A DNA stretch of 64,000 bases from UBA5603 sp964501315. GTDB lineage: Bacteria; Bacillota_I; Bacilli_A; Izemoplasmatales; Hujiaoplasmataceae. Positions 17,702-27,103 of this stretch are shown here, piece by piece; the first letter of the stretch is position 1; the number at the start of each line of letters is the position of its first letter. The stretch covers positions 36,350-100,349 of the forward strand of contig CAZCSO010000004.1 in the NCBI GenBank assembly GCA_964501315.1, given 5' to 3'. Below the pieces are notes generated by a model, which saw nothing but the letters and a program-made list of their open reading frames with translations, was not told where the DNA came from and ran no database searches. Made by a program: the position numbers and the translations under genes.

Positions 17702-18121
17702 TTATCTCCTTTTTGAATCAAGATAGCTTTGCAGTATGACGGTCGCAGCTAATCTATCAACATTTTCTTTTTGTTTTTTTCGGTTTAGATTGCCAGAAAT
17801 CATGACTTGTGTCACCATTCTTGTGGTGAGTCGTTCGTCCCAAACGTCAATCGGAACAGTCGTCAGACTTTCTAATTTAGATTTGAAGTCCAATACAAGT
17901 TGCCCTTGAAAGCCAACCGATCCGTCCATATTTTTGGGTAGACCAATGACAACTTTCCCTATCTTATTATTATCAATAAAATGTGAGAGATAGTCAAGAG
18001 GAACTTCGAAATTGTTGGCTTCAAAACGAACCGTTTCTACGCCTGTGGCCAAGAGTTCTGAAGGATCCGATACTGCAACCCCACAAGTCGTCGTACCCAA
18101 ATCCAATCCCATTATCTTCAT
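17702..18121 (-). CDS. ruvX: Holliday junction resolvase-like protein RuvX (YqgF)
   Basis: A 139-residue RNase H-like nuclease. In E. coli YqgF matures the 5' end of 16S rRNA, and some relatives cleave Holliday junctions. It begins GLDLGTTTCGVAVSDP with the catalytic aspartate; VVIGLPKNMDGSVG and DVWDERLTTR carry the remaining acidic residues. Length is typical. It overlaps the end of alaS by four bases, the conserved alaS-ruvX pairing. Confidence 0.95.
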   Translation of the reverse strand: MKIMGLDLGTTTCGVAVSDPSELLATGVETVRFEANNFEVPLDYLSHFIDNNKIGKVVIGLPKNMDGSVGFQGQLVLDFKSKLESLTTVPIDVWDERLTTRMVTQVMISGNLNRKKQKENVDRLAATVILQSYLDSKRR

Positions 18122-20754
18122 TTAATTTTTCCTCGAATCATTTGAATCGCTTCATCCACGTTTTCAATCGATTTTCCACCTGCTTGAGCATAATCGGGAC
18201 GTCCGCCTCCGTTACCGCCGCACAGAATAGCCGCTGCTTTAACCAACTCGCCACAATGAAAAGATTTAGATAGTGACTTCGCTAAAAACATGACTTTATC
18301 ATCCGTTACTGATGCGACAAAGACCAATCCATTGGGAACTCGAACAGCAATATTGTCAACCAATTGCTTGAGTTGAGCCATAGTGAGACCAGAAACCTTT
18401 TGGATGAAATGCCCTTCTTCAATTTGATCATAAAACTGATCCATGGATGACTGAATTTGAAGTTCCTTGAGTTTGGATATTTCTTTTTCCAAGTCCTTAA
18501 CCGATTTTTGCATATCGGTAAACAATTGACGACGATTAATAACGTCCTGATAGGAACCGATGACACTCGGTAAGTCAGGATAACGATACGACACTTGAAT
18601 GGCTTCATTCTCTGCTTGTTCAATCATGGATTGAGCTTTATGGATTAAATTATCGATTTCTTGATTAATCCCGACAAGTCCATCTGCAATTGAATCAACC
18701 GACACATTGGTCAATCCTTCTATACGATAGATTCCAGAGCCAATCGAATAAAGGTTTTTAATGGCGAATCGTTGGATGTCTTTTAAGTCTTTGACATGCG
18801 TTCCACCACATAAATCTAACGTATACTTCAAATCCACAACACGGACGGAATCTCCGTATTTTTCGCCAAATTCAGCAATCGCGCCGTGTTTAACGGCTTC
18901 ATCGACCGTCATAATCAGCGTTTTTGTTGGATAAGATTCGCTTATCATCTCATTGACGCGACGTTCCAACTCCAATATTTGTTCATCGGTAATCGATTCA
19001 TAATGATTAAAATCAAAACGAAGCATATCCGACGATACTTGAGAACCCTGTTGAGAGACATGATTTCCTAATAAATCACGGAGAGCTTTAAATAACAAAT
19101 GCGTAGCTGAATGATTGTAAGCAGTCAAATTACGTCGTTGTTCGTCGACTTTCGCATTGACCCGCATGCCTTCTAATGGCATTCCATCCAACAATTCATA
19201 AACGTGTAAGAATTGACCGTTCGGTAATTTGTAGACATCCGTAACATGCGCAGAGAAACGATCGTTGTAGATAACGCCCGTATCGGCGAGTTGTCCTCCC
19301 GACGTAGCATAGAACGGCGTGTCTTCTAAAACCATGCCTTCGTCGAAAAGTTTGATAATTTTGGTTTCTGATAATAAGGATTGGTAACCGACAAAATGAC
19401 TTTCTTCTTCAAAATTCAAGAAAGCTTCATTTTGTGATTTCATGGATTGGATATCTTTGCGCGCTGACCGTGCCCGTTCTTTTTGTTTGGTCATTTCTTC
19501 ATGGAATCCATCCAAGTCAACCTTCAAATTACGTTCTTCTGCGTACTCTTGAGTTAATTCAATTGGAAAACCATAGGTATCGTAAAGAATAAAAGCATCC
19601 AAACCCGATAAGGTATTTGACGTAGTGTTTTGAGCAATGGTTTCAAATCGTTTTTCCCCGGAAGCCAACGTTTCCAAAAACTTAGTTTCTTCGGTAACGA
19701 CGATTTTTTTAACGATGGCCTTTTGATCTTCTAAATAAGGATAAAAATCCTTCATATTATCGACGACAATGTCTACCAATTCATCCATAAACGGACGTTC
19801 AATTCCCAATTTACGGCCATATTTTACAGCGCGTCTCAACAATCTCCGAAGCACATATCCACGGCCTTCGTTAGCGAGGACAGCCCCGTCGGCAATGGCG
19901 AACGTCACGGTTCTAATGTGATCCGCAATGACTTTAAATGCCATTTGTCCTTGGTATTCAACACCCGAGATCGATGAGATTCGTTGAATTATAGGCATGA
20001 ATAAATCGGTCTCAAAATTAGTTTTGACACCTTGAATAATGGAAGTTAAGCGTTCTAAACCGCAACCGGTATCGATGTTTTTATTGGGTAATTCCGGGTA
20101 TTCAGATCGTGACAATCCTGGTTTTGCATTGTATTGTGAGAACACGATATTCCAAAATTCGACATAACGATCGTTTTCAATGTCATCGCGAATCGCATCC
20201 GGTGTGAAATCACCGTATGCTTCGCCGCGGTCATAAAAGATTTCGGTACAAGGACCGCAGGGACCTTCTCCAATTTCCCAGAAATTGTTCTCTTCCGTTG
20301 GGATAATGTGTGAAGGATCTATACCCAGTTCAATCCACAAGTTTTTCGTTTCGATATCATCGGGATAGACGGTAATGTATAACCGATTCTTATCGAATCC
20401 AAGCCATTTCGGTGAGGTAATCAGTTCGTATCCCCATGTAACGGCTTCTTTTCGGAAATAATCACCAATCGAAAAATTCCCCAACATCTCAAAGAACGTA
20501 TGATGACGAGCTGTTTTTCCAACATTTTCAATGTCATTTGTACGAATGCATTTTTGAGCATTCACGATTCTTGGGTTTTTCGGAATCATTGAACCGTCAA
20601 AGTATTTTTTGAGTGCTGCAACACCGGCATTCATCCACAATAACGTTGGATCATCATTGGGAATCAATGAAGCGCCTTTTTCAACACTGTGACCCTTCTC
20701 TTTGAAGAAATCCAGCCACATTTGACGAATTTCGGTTCCTTTAAGATATTTCAT
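18118..20754 (-). CDS. alaS: Alanyl-tRNA synthetase
   Basis: About 878 residues, a full-length class II synthetase that charges tRNA-Ala. The catalytic core starts with EIRQMWLDFF and includes HHTFFEMLGNFS. The editing domain has HSATHLL and the zinc-site motif CGGTH. The C-Ala domain ends with CGGNGGGRPDYAQAGG. The start at 20754 (MKYLKGTEIR) is preferred because an upstream ATG forms part of the ATGGAGGATG ribosome-binding site. Expression is under the T-box leader immediately upstream. Confidence 0.98.
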   Translation of the reverse strand: MKYLKGTEIRQMWLDFFKEKGHSVEKGASLIPNDDPTLLWMNAGVAALKKYFDGSMIPKNPRIVNAQKCIRTNDIENVGKTARHHTFFEMLGNFSIGDYFRKEAVTWGYELITSPKWLGFDKNRLYITVYPDDIETKNLWIELGIDPSHIIPTEENNFWEIGEGPCGPCTEIFYDRGEAYGDFTPDAIRDDIENDRYVEFWNIVFSQYNAKPGLSRSEYPELPNKNIDTGCGLERLTSIIQGVKTNFETDLFMPIIQRISSISGVEYQGQMAFKVIADHIRTVTFAIADGAVLANEGRGYVLRRLLRRAVKYGRKLGIERPFMDELVDIVVDNMKDFYPYLEDQKAIVKKIVVTEETKFLETLASGEKRFETIAQNTTSNTLSGLDAFILYDTYGFPIELTQEYAEERNLKVDLDGFHEEMTKQKERARSARKDIQSMKSQNEAFLNFEEESHFVGYQSLLSETKIIKLFDEGMVLEDTPFYATSGGQLADTGVIYNDRFSAHVTDVYKLPNGQFLHVYELLDGMPLEGMRVNAKVDEQRRNLTAYNHSATHLLFKALRDLLGNHVSQQGSQVSSDMLRFDFNHYESITDEQILELERRVNEMISESYPTKTLIMTVDEAVKHGAIAEFGEKYGDSVRVVDLKYTLDLCGGTHVKDLKDIQRFAIKNLYSIGSGIYRIEGLTNVSVDSIADGLVGINQEIDNLIHKAQSMIEQAENEAIQVSYRYPDLPSVIGSYQDVINRRQLFTDMQKSVKDLEKEISKLKELQIQSSMDQFYDQIEEGHFIQKVSGLTMAQLKQLVDNIAVRVPNGLVFVASVTDDKVMFLAKSLSKSFHCGELVKAAAILCGGNGGGRPDYAQAGGKSIENVDEAIQMIRGKIK

Positions 20755-20768
20755 AGTAACATCCTCCA

Positions 20769-20977
20769 TAAAAATAAAAAATCATCCTCTGTTAAAGGAC
20801 GATTGTATCGCGGTACCACCTTTGTTCTAGTTTCCTAGCACTTAAATTCCTTAACGCGGAACAACGGATGGGATTAGCATCTCTTGAAAGGAGCTTCAAT
20901 TCCTGATCTGTTTAGTTACACCAACCCTAAACTCTCTATGAAGATCAAATGAATCTACTTATCTTTCGCATCGATTT
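20769..20977 (-). ncRNA. T-box leader of alaS
   Basis: The T-box core AAAGGTGGTACCGCG lies at 20809-20823 (minus strand). The terminator is AATCGTCC/GGATGATT (20780-20804) followed by a T-rich run. The likely specifier is GCT (Ala) at 20892-20894, in the context GAA-GCT. Uncharged tRNA-Ala should stabilise the antiterminator and allow alaS transcription. The 3' half is very like the trpS T-box in this window. Confidence 0.92.
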
Positions 20978-20983
20978 GACAAA

Positions 20984-21012
20984 ATTATACTCTATTTTAA
21001 TCAAAAAAGCAA
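20984..21012 (-). promoter_or_regulatory. Promoter of alaS
   Basis: TATAAT (20984-20989) and TTGCTT (21007-21012) on the minus strand with a 17-base spacer. The predicted start is near 20977, just ahead of the T-box stem. Confidence 0.75.
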
Positions 21013-21037
21013 TGATTTTGGACAAGAACCGTTGATT

Positions 21038-23284
21038 TTATAAAAAATCTTCTATTGTTAACGAATCATTTGTTTTCGATGAAACCGACTCGTCAAAAAA
21101 AAGCGACAAAAACGTTTTTCTTGGGGATTCAATTCCTAATATTCCTCGTTTTAAAGCGGAGAATTCTCCCACTATAATTAGTTTATCTTTTGCTCTCGTC
21201 ACGCCCGTATAGAGCAACTTTCGTTTTAACATGATGGAATAGCTTCGAACCATGGGCAAAATGACCAACTTGAATTCACTTCCTTGTGACTTGTGAACAC
21301 TGATGGCATACGCCAATGTTAAATTATCGAAATCTTTTACATTGTACTTAACAATGTTTCCAGAAAAATCCACCAACATTTCACGTTCATCGAGAATACC
21401 ACTGACAATACCCAAATCGCCGTTCATGATACCATCTTCCGGTTGATTTGCGAGTTGCATGACTTTATCATGATAATAAAAAGTCTTGCCTCCACCTTGT
21501 ATCGACTGGTCTTGATGATCATGATTAAACGTTGATTGAAGCAATGAATTGATGTGATCAATTCCCGCGACGCCCCGATACATCGGGATTAAAATTTCAA
21601 TGTCTTCCCATAAATCGTATCCCGCATTGATCGCTTCTTGAACAATGTGAACAACACGATCGGGAATATCCGCTTCATTGGACCGAATATACGATAAATC
21701 ATCATGATAATCCAATACGGAGTCGGTGATTTGTTGATTCAAAATATCATAAGCTAATTTAATGATGGTAGAGTCAGAAGCTTGACGATGAATTTTTGAT
21801 AGTCGAACTACTGGAAATATAGTGGCATTCATCAAATCTGACAAAACCTGACCAGGTCCGACGGAGGGTAATTGGTTCTCATCACCCACGATAACGACTT
21901 TCGTATTCGGATTAAGCGAAGTAAACAATTGTTTCGCCAAGGAAACATCGAGCATCGAAGCCTCATCAATAATCACCAATTTGGCATCTAGCGGATTCAT
22001 TTCATCGTATGCAAAATGACCTAGATAATCATATCCCAAAAGTCGGTGAATCGTAACGGCAGGCATCTCCGTGGCCTCCGATAAACGTTTGGATGCTTTA
22101 CCGGTTGGAGCCGCTAATTTTATGAGTTCTTTGATTGATTTTTTCCCTTGATGTAATGACAGATATATTTGGACTATTCCCTTAACAATTGTTGTTTTAC
22201 CTGTTCCGGGTCCCCCTGTAATAATCGAAAACGGATTCACTAAAGCACATAAAATCGCTTCTTTTTGATTGGTTGTGTACGTAATTCCTTGGCTCTCTTC
22301 AAATGCCTTTATCGCCTGATTAAGGACGTCTAAAGGAACATCGCTCTTTGCTATTTCAAGAAATTTTTTCGTGCGTTTGGCAATGGTTTCCTCGGCACGA
22401 TAAAACAACCGTAGTCCAATACGATTTTCAATTTCGACAATCTTGCCTTCTTGTATCAAATTTTGGATTTCATGGTCAATGGATTCTGCTTCGACAAACG
22501 TTTCATCATTGACTTTGAGATAGGATACTGTATAGTCCATTAACTTTGATTTATCCAAATACGTATCACCATATTTATTCGCATACTCTTGTAATAAATA
22601 CAAGATTACTGCGTGGATTCTAAGCGGACTGTCGTAAGAAAAGCCAACCTTTAAGCCAATTTCATCGGCTCTCTTAAATCCAATTCCTTCGACTTCATCA
22701 ATGAGTACATAGGGATTTTCACGGATTACATCAATGGTTTTCACTCCGTAAGTTTGATAGATTTTCATCGCCATTCTTGGTGATATTTGGAAACCGTAAA
22801 GCCACACGAGCGTCGATTCCATTTGCCGATTGTCGATGATAACTTGATGCAATGATTTTATCAGTTTCTTACTAAATTTCGGTACGGATAGAAGTATTTC
22901 TGGATTATTTGCGATCTTTTCAAGGGCATCGAGTCCTAACGTATCAATAATTCGTTTCGCTGTTTTCGGACCGATTCCTTTCATCAAACCACTTGATAAG
23001 TAATCAATGAGACCTTCATAGCTTGAATCGATAATTCGTTCGTATCGTTCTGCGTCAAATTGTATTCCGTATTTTGGATGATGCTTAATGGATCCATAAA
23101 ATCGATACAAACATCCCGTCTCTAACTTAGGAAAAAACCCACAGATTATCATTGTGGGTTCGTAAAATACGAGTTGAGATTCATTGGTATCGGTTATTTC
23201 AAGTTTCAACACCGAATACAGATTCGTTTCGTTGAAAAAGAGATAGGATTTTAAGATACCTTCAACGTAATTCAATACCATCAT
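21038..23284 (-). CDS. recD2: ATP-dependent DNA helicase RecD2
   Basis: A 748-residue SF1B 5'-3' helicase involved in replication-fork maintenance and repair. The N-terminal region has helix-hairpin-helix text (LMKGIGPKTAKRIIDTLG; NPYVLIDEVEGIGFKRADEIG), specific for RecD2. Walker A is GGPGTGKTT, motif II is VIIDEASMLD, motif III GDENQLPSVGPG, and motif VI VHKSQGSEF and YTGVTRAKDKLI. The start is uncertain because the ATGs at 23284 and 23281 touch the GAGAGG; TTG at 23275 is possible. It lies six bases after the aminopeptidase gene. Confidence 0.95.
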   Translation of the reverse strand: MMVLNYVEGILKSYLFFNETNLYSVLKLEITDTNESQLVFYEPTMIICGFFPKLETGCLYRFYGSIKHHPKYGIQFDAERYERIIDSSYEGLIDYLSSGLMKGIGPKTAKRIIDTLGLDALEKIANNPEILLSVPKFSKKLIKSLHQVIIDNRQMESTLVWLYGFQISPRMAMKIYQTYGVKTIDVIRENPYVLIDEVEGIGFKRADEIGLKVGFSYDSPLRIHAVILYLLQEYANKYGDTYLDKSKLMDYTVSYLKVNDETFVEAESIDHEIQNLIQEGKIVEIENRIGLRLFYRAEETIAKRTKKFLEIAKSDVPLDVLNQAIKAFEESQGITYTTNQKEAILCALVNPFSIITGGPGTGKTTIVKGIVQIYLSLHQGKKSIKELIKLAAPTGKASKRLSEATEMPAVTIHRLLGYDYLGHFAYDEMNPLDAKLVIIDEASMLDVSLAKQLFTSLNPNTKVVIVGDENQLPSVGPGQVLSDLMNATIFPVVRLSKIHRQASDSTIIKLAYDILNQQITDSVLDYHDDLSYIRSNEADIPDRVVHIVQEAINAGYDLWEDIEILIPMYRGVAGIDHINSLLQSTFNHDHQDQSIQGGGKTFYYHDKVMQLANQPEDGIMNGDLGIVSGILDEREMLVDFSGNIVKYNVKDFDNLTLAYAISVHKSQGSEFKLVILPMVRSYSIMLKRKLLYTGVTRAKDKLIIVGEFSALKRGILGIESPRKTFLSLFFDESVSSKTNDSLTIEDFL

Positions 23285-23289
23285 CCTCT

Positions 23290-24564
23290 CTAGATGGCTT
23301 GTTTGGCCATAAAAGCCTCAATGTCCTCGATTTCTTTAATGATAGAACTGGACAAATTAATGGATCCATTTTCGGTAACTAAAACATTATCCTCAATGCG
23401 GATCCCTATTTTTTCTTCTTCCACATAAATACCTGGTTCAATAGTCAAGACAATGCCCGGTTTTAAAGGAGTCAAATAATTACCAACATCATGAACATCC
23501 AGTCCTAGATAATGACTGACATTGTGATAGTAATAACGTCCGATTTCTTCTGGAGATTTAATAAGTCCGAGCGCTACGGCTTTTTCAGTCAGCAAATTGC
23601 GAGCATACGCATTCAGTTCACTCATAAGAATGCCTGGTTTAACAAATTCGATGCACGCTTTATTAACGCTCAATACACAGTCGTACAATTGACGCTGACG
23701 ATCTGAAAATTTGCCGTTGACTGGAAATGTCCGTGATATATCGGAAGCATAAGGACCTGATAAAGCGCCCATATCAATGAGTACCAAATCTCCGTCTTCT
23801 GCGACTTGGTCGTTATCTTCGTAGTGTAAGGTCGTGGCACGAGCACCCGCAGCACAAATAGGATTGAAGGAATTCCCTTCCGATCCATGGCTTTTTAATG
23901 CGTACTCATAAATCGCTACTAGCGCACGTTCGTTGATACCCGGCGTGGCAGTTGACATGATCGCTTCTATCGCTACTTTTGAATAAGCGATCGCGTTTTT
24001 AATTTCTTCAATTTCATCTTCGTCTTTAATCATTCTCATTGAATCAATGAGTTCGTTAATATTTTTTATGGCAAGTTCTGGATAGGATTCACGGATTTTT
24101 GTAATTTTTTGTAAAGCAGCTGGAATATCAAAAGGACGAGGACGAAGCAAATCGATAAAGAGCGTTTTGGGAGCCTTCACGAGGGCTTTCCGTTGACCAG
24201 AAAGGATTTGCTGATGCATTAATGATTCAAACTGTTCAAGGTAATAAATACTTTGAATGGCAATCCCTGATATGTCGGAGGCTTCTTCTTTGGTCATCCG
24301 TCTTCCCAACCATTTGGTCGCATAGTCGCTCGGTTCTTCAATGAACAGATACTCTAAAAAACGCGTTCCATCTTTTTGTAAAACGAGTGTAAAATTGGAT
24401 CGTTTCAAGCCTGTTAAATAGTAGAAATTTCGATTGATTTCGTACGGATAAAATTGATCTGCCGTCTTATGTGGTGCCTCCAGCGAAAATAAGACAACCA
24501 ACGAAACATCTTCTATTTGTTTCATAAGTTTTAAACGACGATTGATGAATAGATTTTGATTCAT
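23290..24564 (-). CDS. Aminopeptidase P family (M24) metallopeptidase
   Basis: About 424 residues, with an N-terminal AMP_N domain (YPYEINRNFYYLTGL) and a C-terminal M24 pita-bread domain. Dinuclear metal ligands are visible: D in LVLIDMGA, D in YASDISRTF, H in YYHNVSHYLGLDVHD, E in TIEPGIY and E in GIRIEDNVL. It should remove N-terminal residues in front of proline. The start at 24564 follows GGGGTG by six bases; a GTG nine bases upstream is part of that site. Confidence 0.92.
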   Translation of the reverse strand: MNQNLFINRRLKLMKQIEDVSLVVLFSLEAPHKTADQFYPYEINRNFYYLTGLKRSNFTLVLQKDGTRFLEYLFIEEPSDYATKWLGRRMTKEEASDISGIAIQSIYYLEQFESLMHQQILSGQRKALVKAPKTLFIDLLRPRPFDIPAALQKITKIRESYPELAIKNINELIDSMRMIKDEDEIEEIKNAIAYSKVAIEAIMSTATPGINERALVAIYEYALKSHGSEGNSFNPICAAGARATTLHYEDNDQVAEDGDLVLIDMGALSGPYASDISRTFPVNGKFSDRQRQLYDCVLSVNKACIEFVKPGILMSELNAYARNLLTEKAVALGLIKSPEEIGRYYYHNVSHYLGLDVHDVGNYLTPLKPGIVLTIEPGIYVEEEKIGIRIEDNVLVTENGSINLSSSIIKEIEDIEAFMAKQAI

Positions 24565-24592
24565 ATGATTCACCCCACTATTGCATGAACTT

Positions 24593-24601
24593 ATTATATC
24601 A
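24593..24601 (-). promoter_or_regulatory. Extended -10 promoter of the aminopeptidase-recD2 unit
   Basis: TGATATAAT on the minus strand, about 30 bases before the ATG. The -35 is poor. Confidence 0.5.
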
Positions 24602-24640
24602 TATTTTTTGTATTCATCTACGCAAACTGCAATAAATTAG

Positions 24641-25483
24641 TTAACCGATGAAATCAATTTCGATATCACCATTGGAAGTCGATAAGCGTAGTAATTTGTT
24701 GGCATTAGGGTTGTATAAAGAATCATTTTTTTCGATATTGTCGACGTGACAATCACCATTGGATGTATCCATTTCAATACGATAATCGTCATAATCACCC
24801 AATACTGATAATTCAATATCGCCATTGGAGGTATCAAAGATAAGTCTTGAAGCATCGATGTTTGTAGCAATTATCTTGCCATTAGATGTATCTAGAGTGA
24901 TGTCACAATCCGCTTTGACATTAGATACAGTTATTCGCCCATTTGACGTGTACAGATCAAATTCATCGGTAACATAAAGATCACCTTCTACTTTAATTTC
25001 GCCATTCGATGAAGAGGCGTTCAGTCTAGAAAGCTGATCGATTCCCGTGACTGTAATTTTGCCATTTGATGTACTGACATCGATATCATAGGTCAATACA
25101 TCGGTGGGCAGGTATATTTCGACAATCCAAATATCATTCGATTGAAATCCCCAAAGTCCGAAATTTAATCCGGCATACCAGTGCGATTTCTGAATTAACT
25201 CCAGTTGTTGATTGGATAAATCAACTTCAACCCAATCGTGTTCTGATTCATAATACTTAATGGTTACTTTATCATTTTCGGAAGCATAAAATTTGACAGT
25301 ACGATTAGAAAAAATTAACGAAAAATCGTCTATTTCATTGGCTTCATATTCTAATTGAGTCTCGGAATACTGCGATTCCTCAAAAAATGAAATGTCGTTG
25401 GATATGCCCGAAACATAACCAATCCCGACAAAAACAATTCCTACTAGTAAAACAAATAAGGTGACACCTACAAAACGTTTCAT
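24641..25483 (-). CDS. DUF4097 family beta-strand repeat protein
   Basis: A 280-residue protein with one N-terminal membrane helix (about 4-24) and seven repeats of the type hxTSNGxIxV, the last ending in LSTSNGDIEIDFIG. This is the DUF4097/DUF4098 beta-helix-like repeat. No enzyme motif is visible. It is the last gene of a PadR-DUF1700-DUF4097 operon, overlapping DUF1700 by four bases. Such trios are widespread in Bacillota and are thought to respond to envelope stress, but the function is not proven. Confidence 0.88.
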   Translation of the reverse strand: MKRFVGVTLFVLLVGIVFVGIGYVSGISNDISFFEESQYSETQLEYEANEIDDFSLIFSNRTVKFYASENDKVTIKYYESEHDWVEVDLSNQQLELIQKSHWYAGLNFGLWGFQSNDIWIVEIYLPTDVLTYDIDVSTSNGKITVTGIDQLSRLNASSSNGEIKVEGDLYVTDEFDLYTSNGRITVSNVKADCDITLDTSNGKIIATNIDASRLIFDTSNGDIELSVLGDYDDYRIEMDTSNGDCHVDNIEKNDSLYNPNANKLLRLSTSNGDIEIDFIG

Positions 25484-26043
25484 TCTTTCTCACCTGATCT
25501 TTCTGTGGTTTTTTGAACCAATTCGATTAATTTTTCTAATTTGTTTTTCGATTTTTTAATTAACCACCAAAATAGTGATCCGCTGAGCATGACAAGCCCA
25601 ATTCCGACCAATGTCTGTCCAGCCAAATATAGTAATTGGGTATCCGATACGGCATTTTTTAGACCGATAACAAATTGACTTACTCCTAAAAACGATACCG
25701 ATAAGCCAGCAGTTCCCAAAGAAAATGCAACCGTTCCAATTACAAATACGATTAAACCATAGATTGCGTACCCGATAATTTTGGAGGTAATGTTAAACAC
25801 TTTTTTGAGTTCAAAATTTTGTTTTTCTTTAACATTATTCACAAAATTCGTATCTTTTTGCATGGTTCTAACAATGGTCTCAATACTTCCCAATCGATCA
25901 ATGAAATCGGATTCGTTTTCCCCATTGTCAATCGCATCTTGAATTAATTCATCATAGTAACGTGTAATATCTTTCTTTTCAGAAACGGGTAGAATCACCA
26001 ATGCTTTATTTAGTTTGTATAGAAATTCATATTTATTCATCAT
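25480..26043 (-). CDS. DUF1700 (HAAS) membrane protein
   Basis: A 187-residue protein. The N-terminal half has the HAAS signature (YEFLYKLNKALVILPVSEKKDITRYYDELI and NGENESDFIDRLGS). Two to three membrane helices occupy about 88-165. HAAS domains commonly pair with PadR regulators, as here: it begins six bases after padR and overlaps the DUF4097 gene by four bases. Confidence 0.88.
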   Translation of the reverse strand: MMNKYEFLYKLNKALVILPVSEKKDITRYYDELIQDAIDNGENESDFIDRLGSIETIVRTMQKDTNFVNNVKEKQNFELKKVFNITSKIIGYAIYGLIVFVIGTVAFSLGTAGLSVSFLGVSQFVIGLKNAVSDTQLLYLAGQTLVGIGLVMLSGSLFWWLIKKSKNKLEKLIELVQKTTERSGEKE

Positions 26044-26049
26044 AGCCTC

Positions 26050-26355
26050 CTATTGGACAATGTAATCGTAAATCTGTTTGATTTCAAAAAAGTCTTGTTC
26101 GGATTCCCTTAATTTCATTCGACCCAATTCGGTAATTTTATAATATCTTCTTAACCGTGATTGATATTCGGCTGAATAGGTTGTCACAAACTTTTGTGAT
26201 TCTAAACGTTTCAAAATGGGATACAACGTCGATTCTGATAGTTCCATTATTTCGGAAACATCTTGGATGATGCGATAACCGTAAGAATCCTGATGTTTCA
26301 AAGAAGCCAAAACCACTAATTCTAAAAATCCTTTTTTTAATTGCGCATCCATCAT
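26050..26355 (-). CDS. PadR family transcriptional regulator
   Basis: A 101-residue winged-helix regulator: LKKGFLELVVLASLKHQDSYGYRIIQDVSEI, then STLYPILKRLESQKFV with the recognition helix, then RRYYKITELGRMKL. It should repress its own operon through the palindrome overlapping the promoter. The start is one of two adjacent ATGs after AGGGGGT. Confidence 0.92.
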   Translation of the reverse strand: MMDAQLKKGFLELVVLASLKHQDSYGYRIIQDVSEIMELSESTLYPILKRLESQKFVTTYSAEYQSRLRRYYKITELGRMKLRESEQDFFEIKQIYDYIVQ

Positions 26356-26372
26356 ATACCCCCTTACACATA

Positions 26373-26403
26373 ATACTATACATTACATAGTATCAATTGT
26401 CAA
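26373..26403 (-). promoter_or_regulatory. Promoter and palindromic operator of the padR operon
   Basis: TATAGT (26375-26380) and a consensus TTGACA (26398-26403) on the minus strand with 17 bases between. A perfect 7-bp inverted repeat, ATACTAT-7 nt-ATAGTAT (26373-26393), covers the -10 and spacer, a natural place for PadR autorepression. Confidence 0.8.
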
Positions 26404-26478
26404 CAAAAAAAACGCTCGATTTAGAGCAGGCAAGATATCAACGATTTTAATTTCGTAGGTGTCCTGCCTCTCTTTTTT
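26404..26478. other. Two-hairpin block next to the left end of the element
   Basis: Read on the minus strand, GGCAGGA pairs with TCTTGCC (with one G-U), enclosing ACGA/TCGT. A second hairpin, GCTC-taaat-GAGC, follows with a run of eight T at about 26404-26412. It may be a small RNA, a paired terminator or a recombinase site of about 40 bp with imperfect dyad symmetry. The sequence cannot decide between these. Confidence 0.4.
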
Positions 26479-26517
26479 TATGATTTTAGTGTATAATTGA
26501 TTAAAAAGGTGAACATT

Positions 26518-27042
26518 ATGAAAAAATTATTAACTTTTGTATTAAGTCTGCTTTTAATATGCAGTTTATCAGGATGTGGTAAAAATGATGCCAATTCAAT
26601 TGAGTCTAATAATCCTACTACTGAAGAACCATCAATAACTACACCAATTGAAGATACTACACAAGAAACAAGTGAGAGTGATGAAATTATGAATAAAACA
26701 TTAGTCCTTAAAATAGACAATACCGAAGTAGATGTATTTTGGGCTGATAACGCGTCAGTAACAGCTTTAAAGGAACTTGCTAAAGGTGGATTAACCATTA
26801 ATATGAGTAAGTATGGTGGTTTCGAGCAAGTGGGTTCTTTAGGTACTTCAATTACATCAGCTGATACTAGAATTACAACAACTGCTGGTGACATTGTTTT
26901 ATATTCATCAAATCAAATTGTTATATTTTATGATTCAAATACATGGGCTTATACTAAACTTGGTCATATAAACTTATCTAAGAGTGAGCTAGTAGATCTA
27001 CTTGCTGATGAAGATGTAACTATCACCTTATCTTTAAAATAA
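26518..27042 (+). CDS. Lipoprotein with cyclophilin-like domain
   Basis: About 174 residues. A lipoprotein signal peptide ends in LSGC (Cys 20). A Thr/Glu/Ser-rich linker follows (about 24-60). Then comes a cyclophilin_like2-type domain: LKIDNTEVDVFWADNASVTAL, MSKYGGFEQVGSLG and GDIVLYSSNQIVIFYDSN. Family members are usually secreted or anchored, with no known activity. The ATG at 26518 follows AAGGTG; a TTG further upstream lacks support. TATAAT lies at 26492-26497. Its base use resembles the element, not the flanking genes, but it could lie outside if the left junction is at 27074. Confidence 0.8.
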   Translation: MKKLLTFVLSLLLICSLSGCGKNDANSIESNNPTTEEPSITTPIEDTTQETSESDEIMNKTLVLKIDNTEVDVFWADNASVTALKELAKGGLTINMSKYGGFEQVGSLGTSITSADTRITTTAGDIVLYSSNQIVIFYDSNTWAYTKLGHINLSKSELVDLLADEDVTITLSLK

Positions 27043-27071
27043 AAACACCACCAGATTACTCTAGTAGTGTT
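27036..27071 (-). terminator. Terminator of the recombinase gene
   Basis: On the minus strand AACACTACTA pairs with TGGTGGTGTT (two G-U pairs) and is followed by TTTTTATTTT. On the plus strand the stem has mismatches and no T run. Confidence 0.7.
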
Positions 27072-27103
27072 AGGAGGAAGTTCTGACTAAAAACAGAACT
27101 AAT

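Noticed and set aside
18306..18623. A 105-codon minus-strand frame inside alaS
   Set aside because: It is an out-of-frame shadow of alaS with biased composition and no start site.
26404..26470. Short minus-strand coding frame reading TYEIKIVDILPALNR to a stop inside the padR promoter
   Set aside because: It coincides with hairpins and lacks a start with a ribosome-binding site; a structural or RNA explanation is better.
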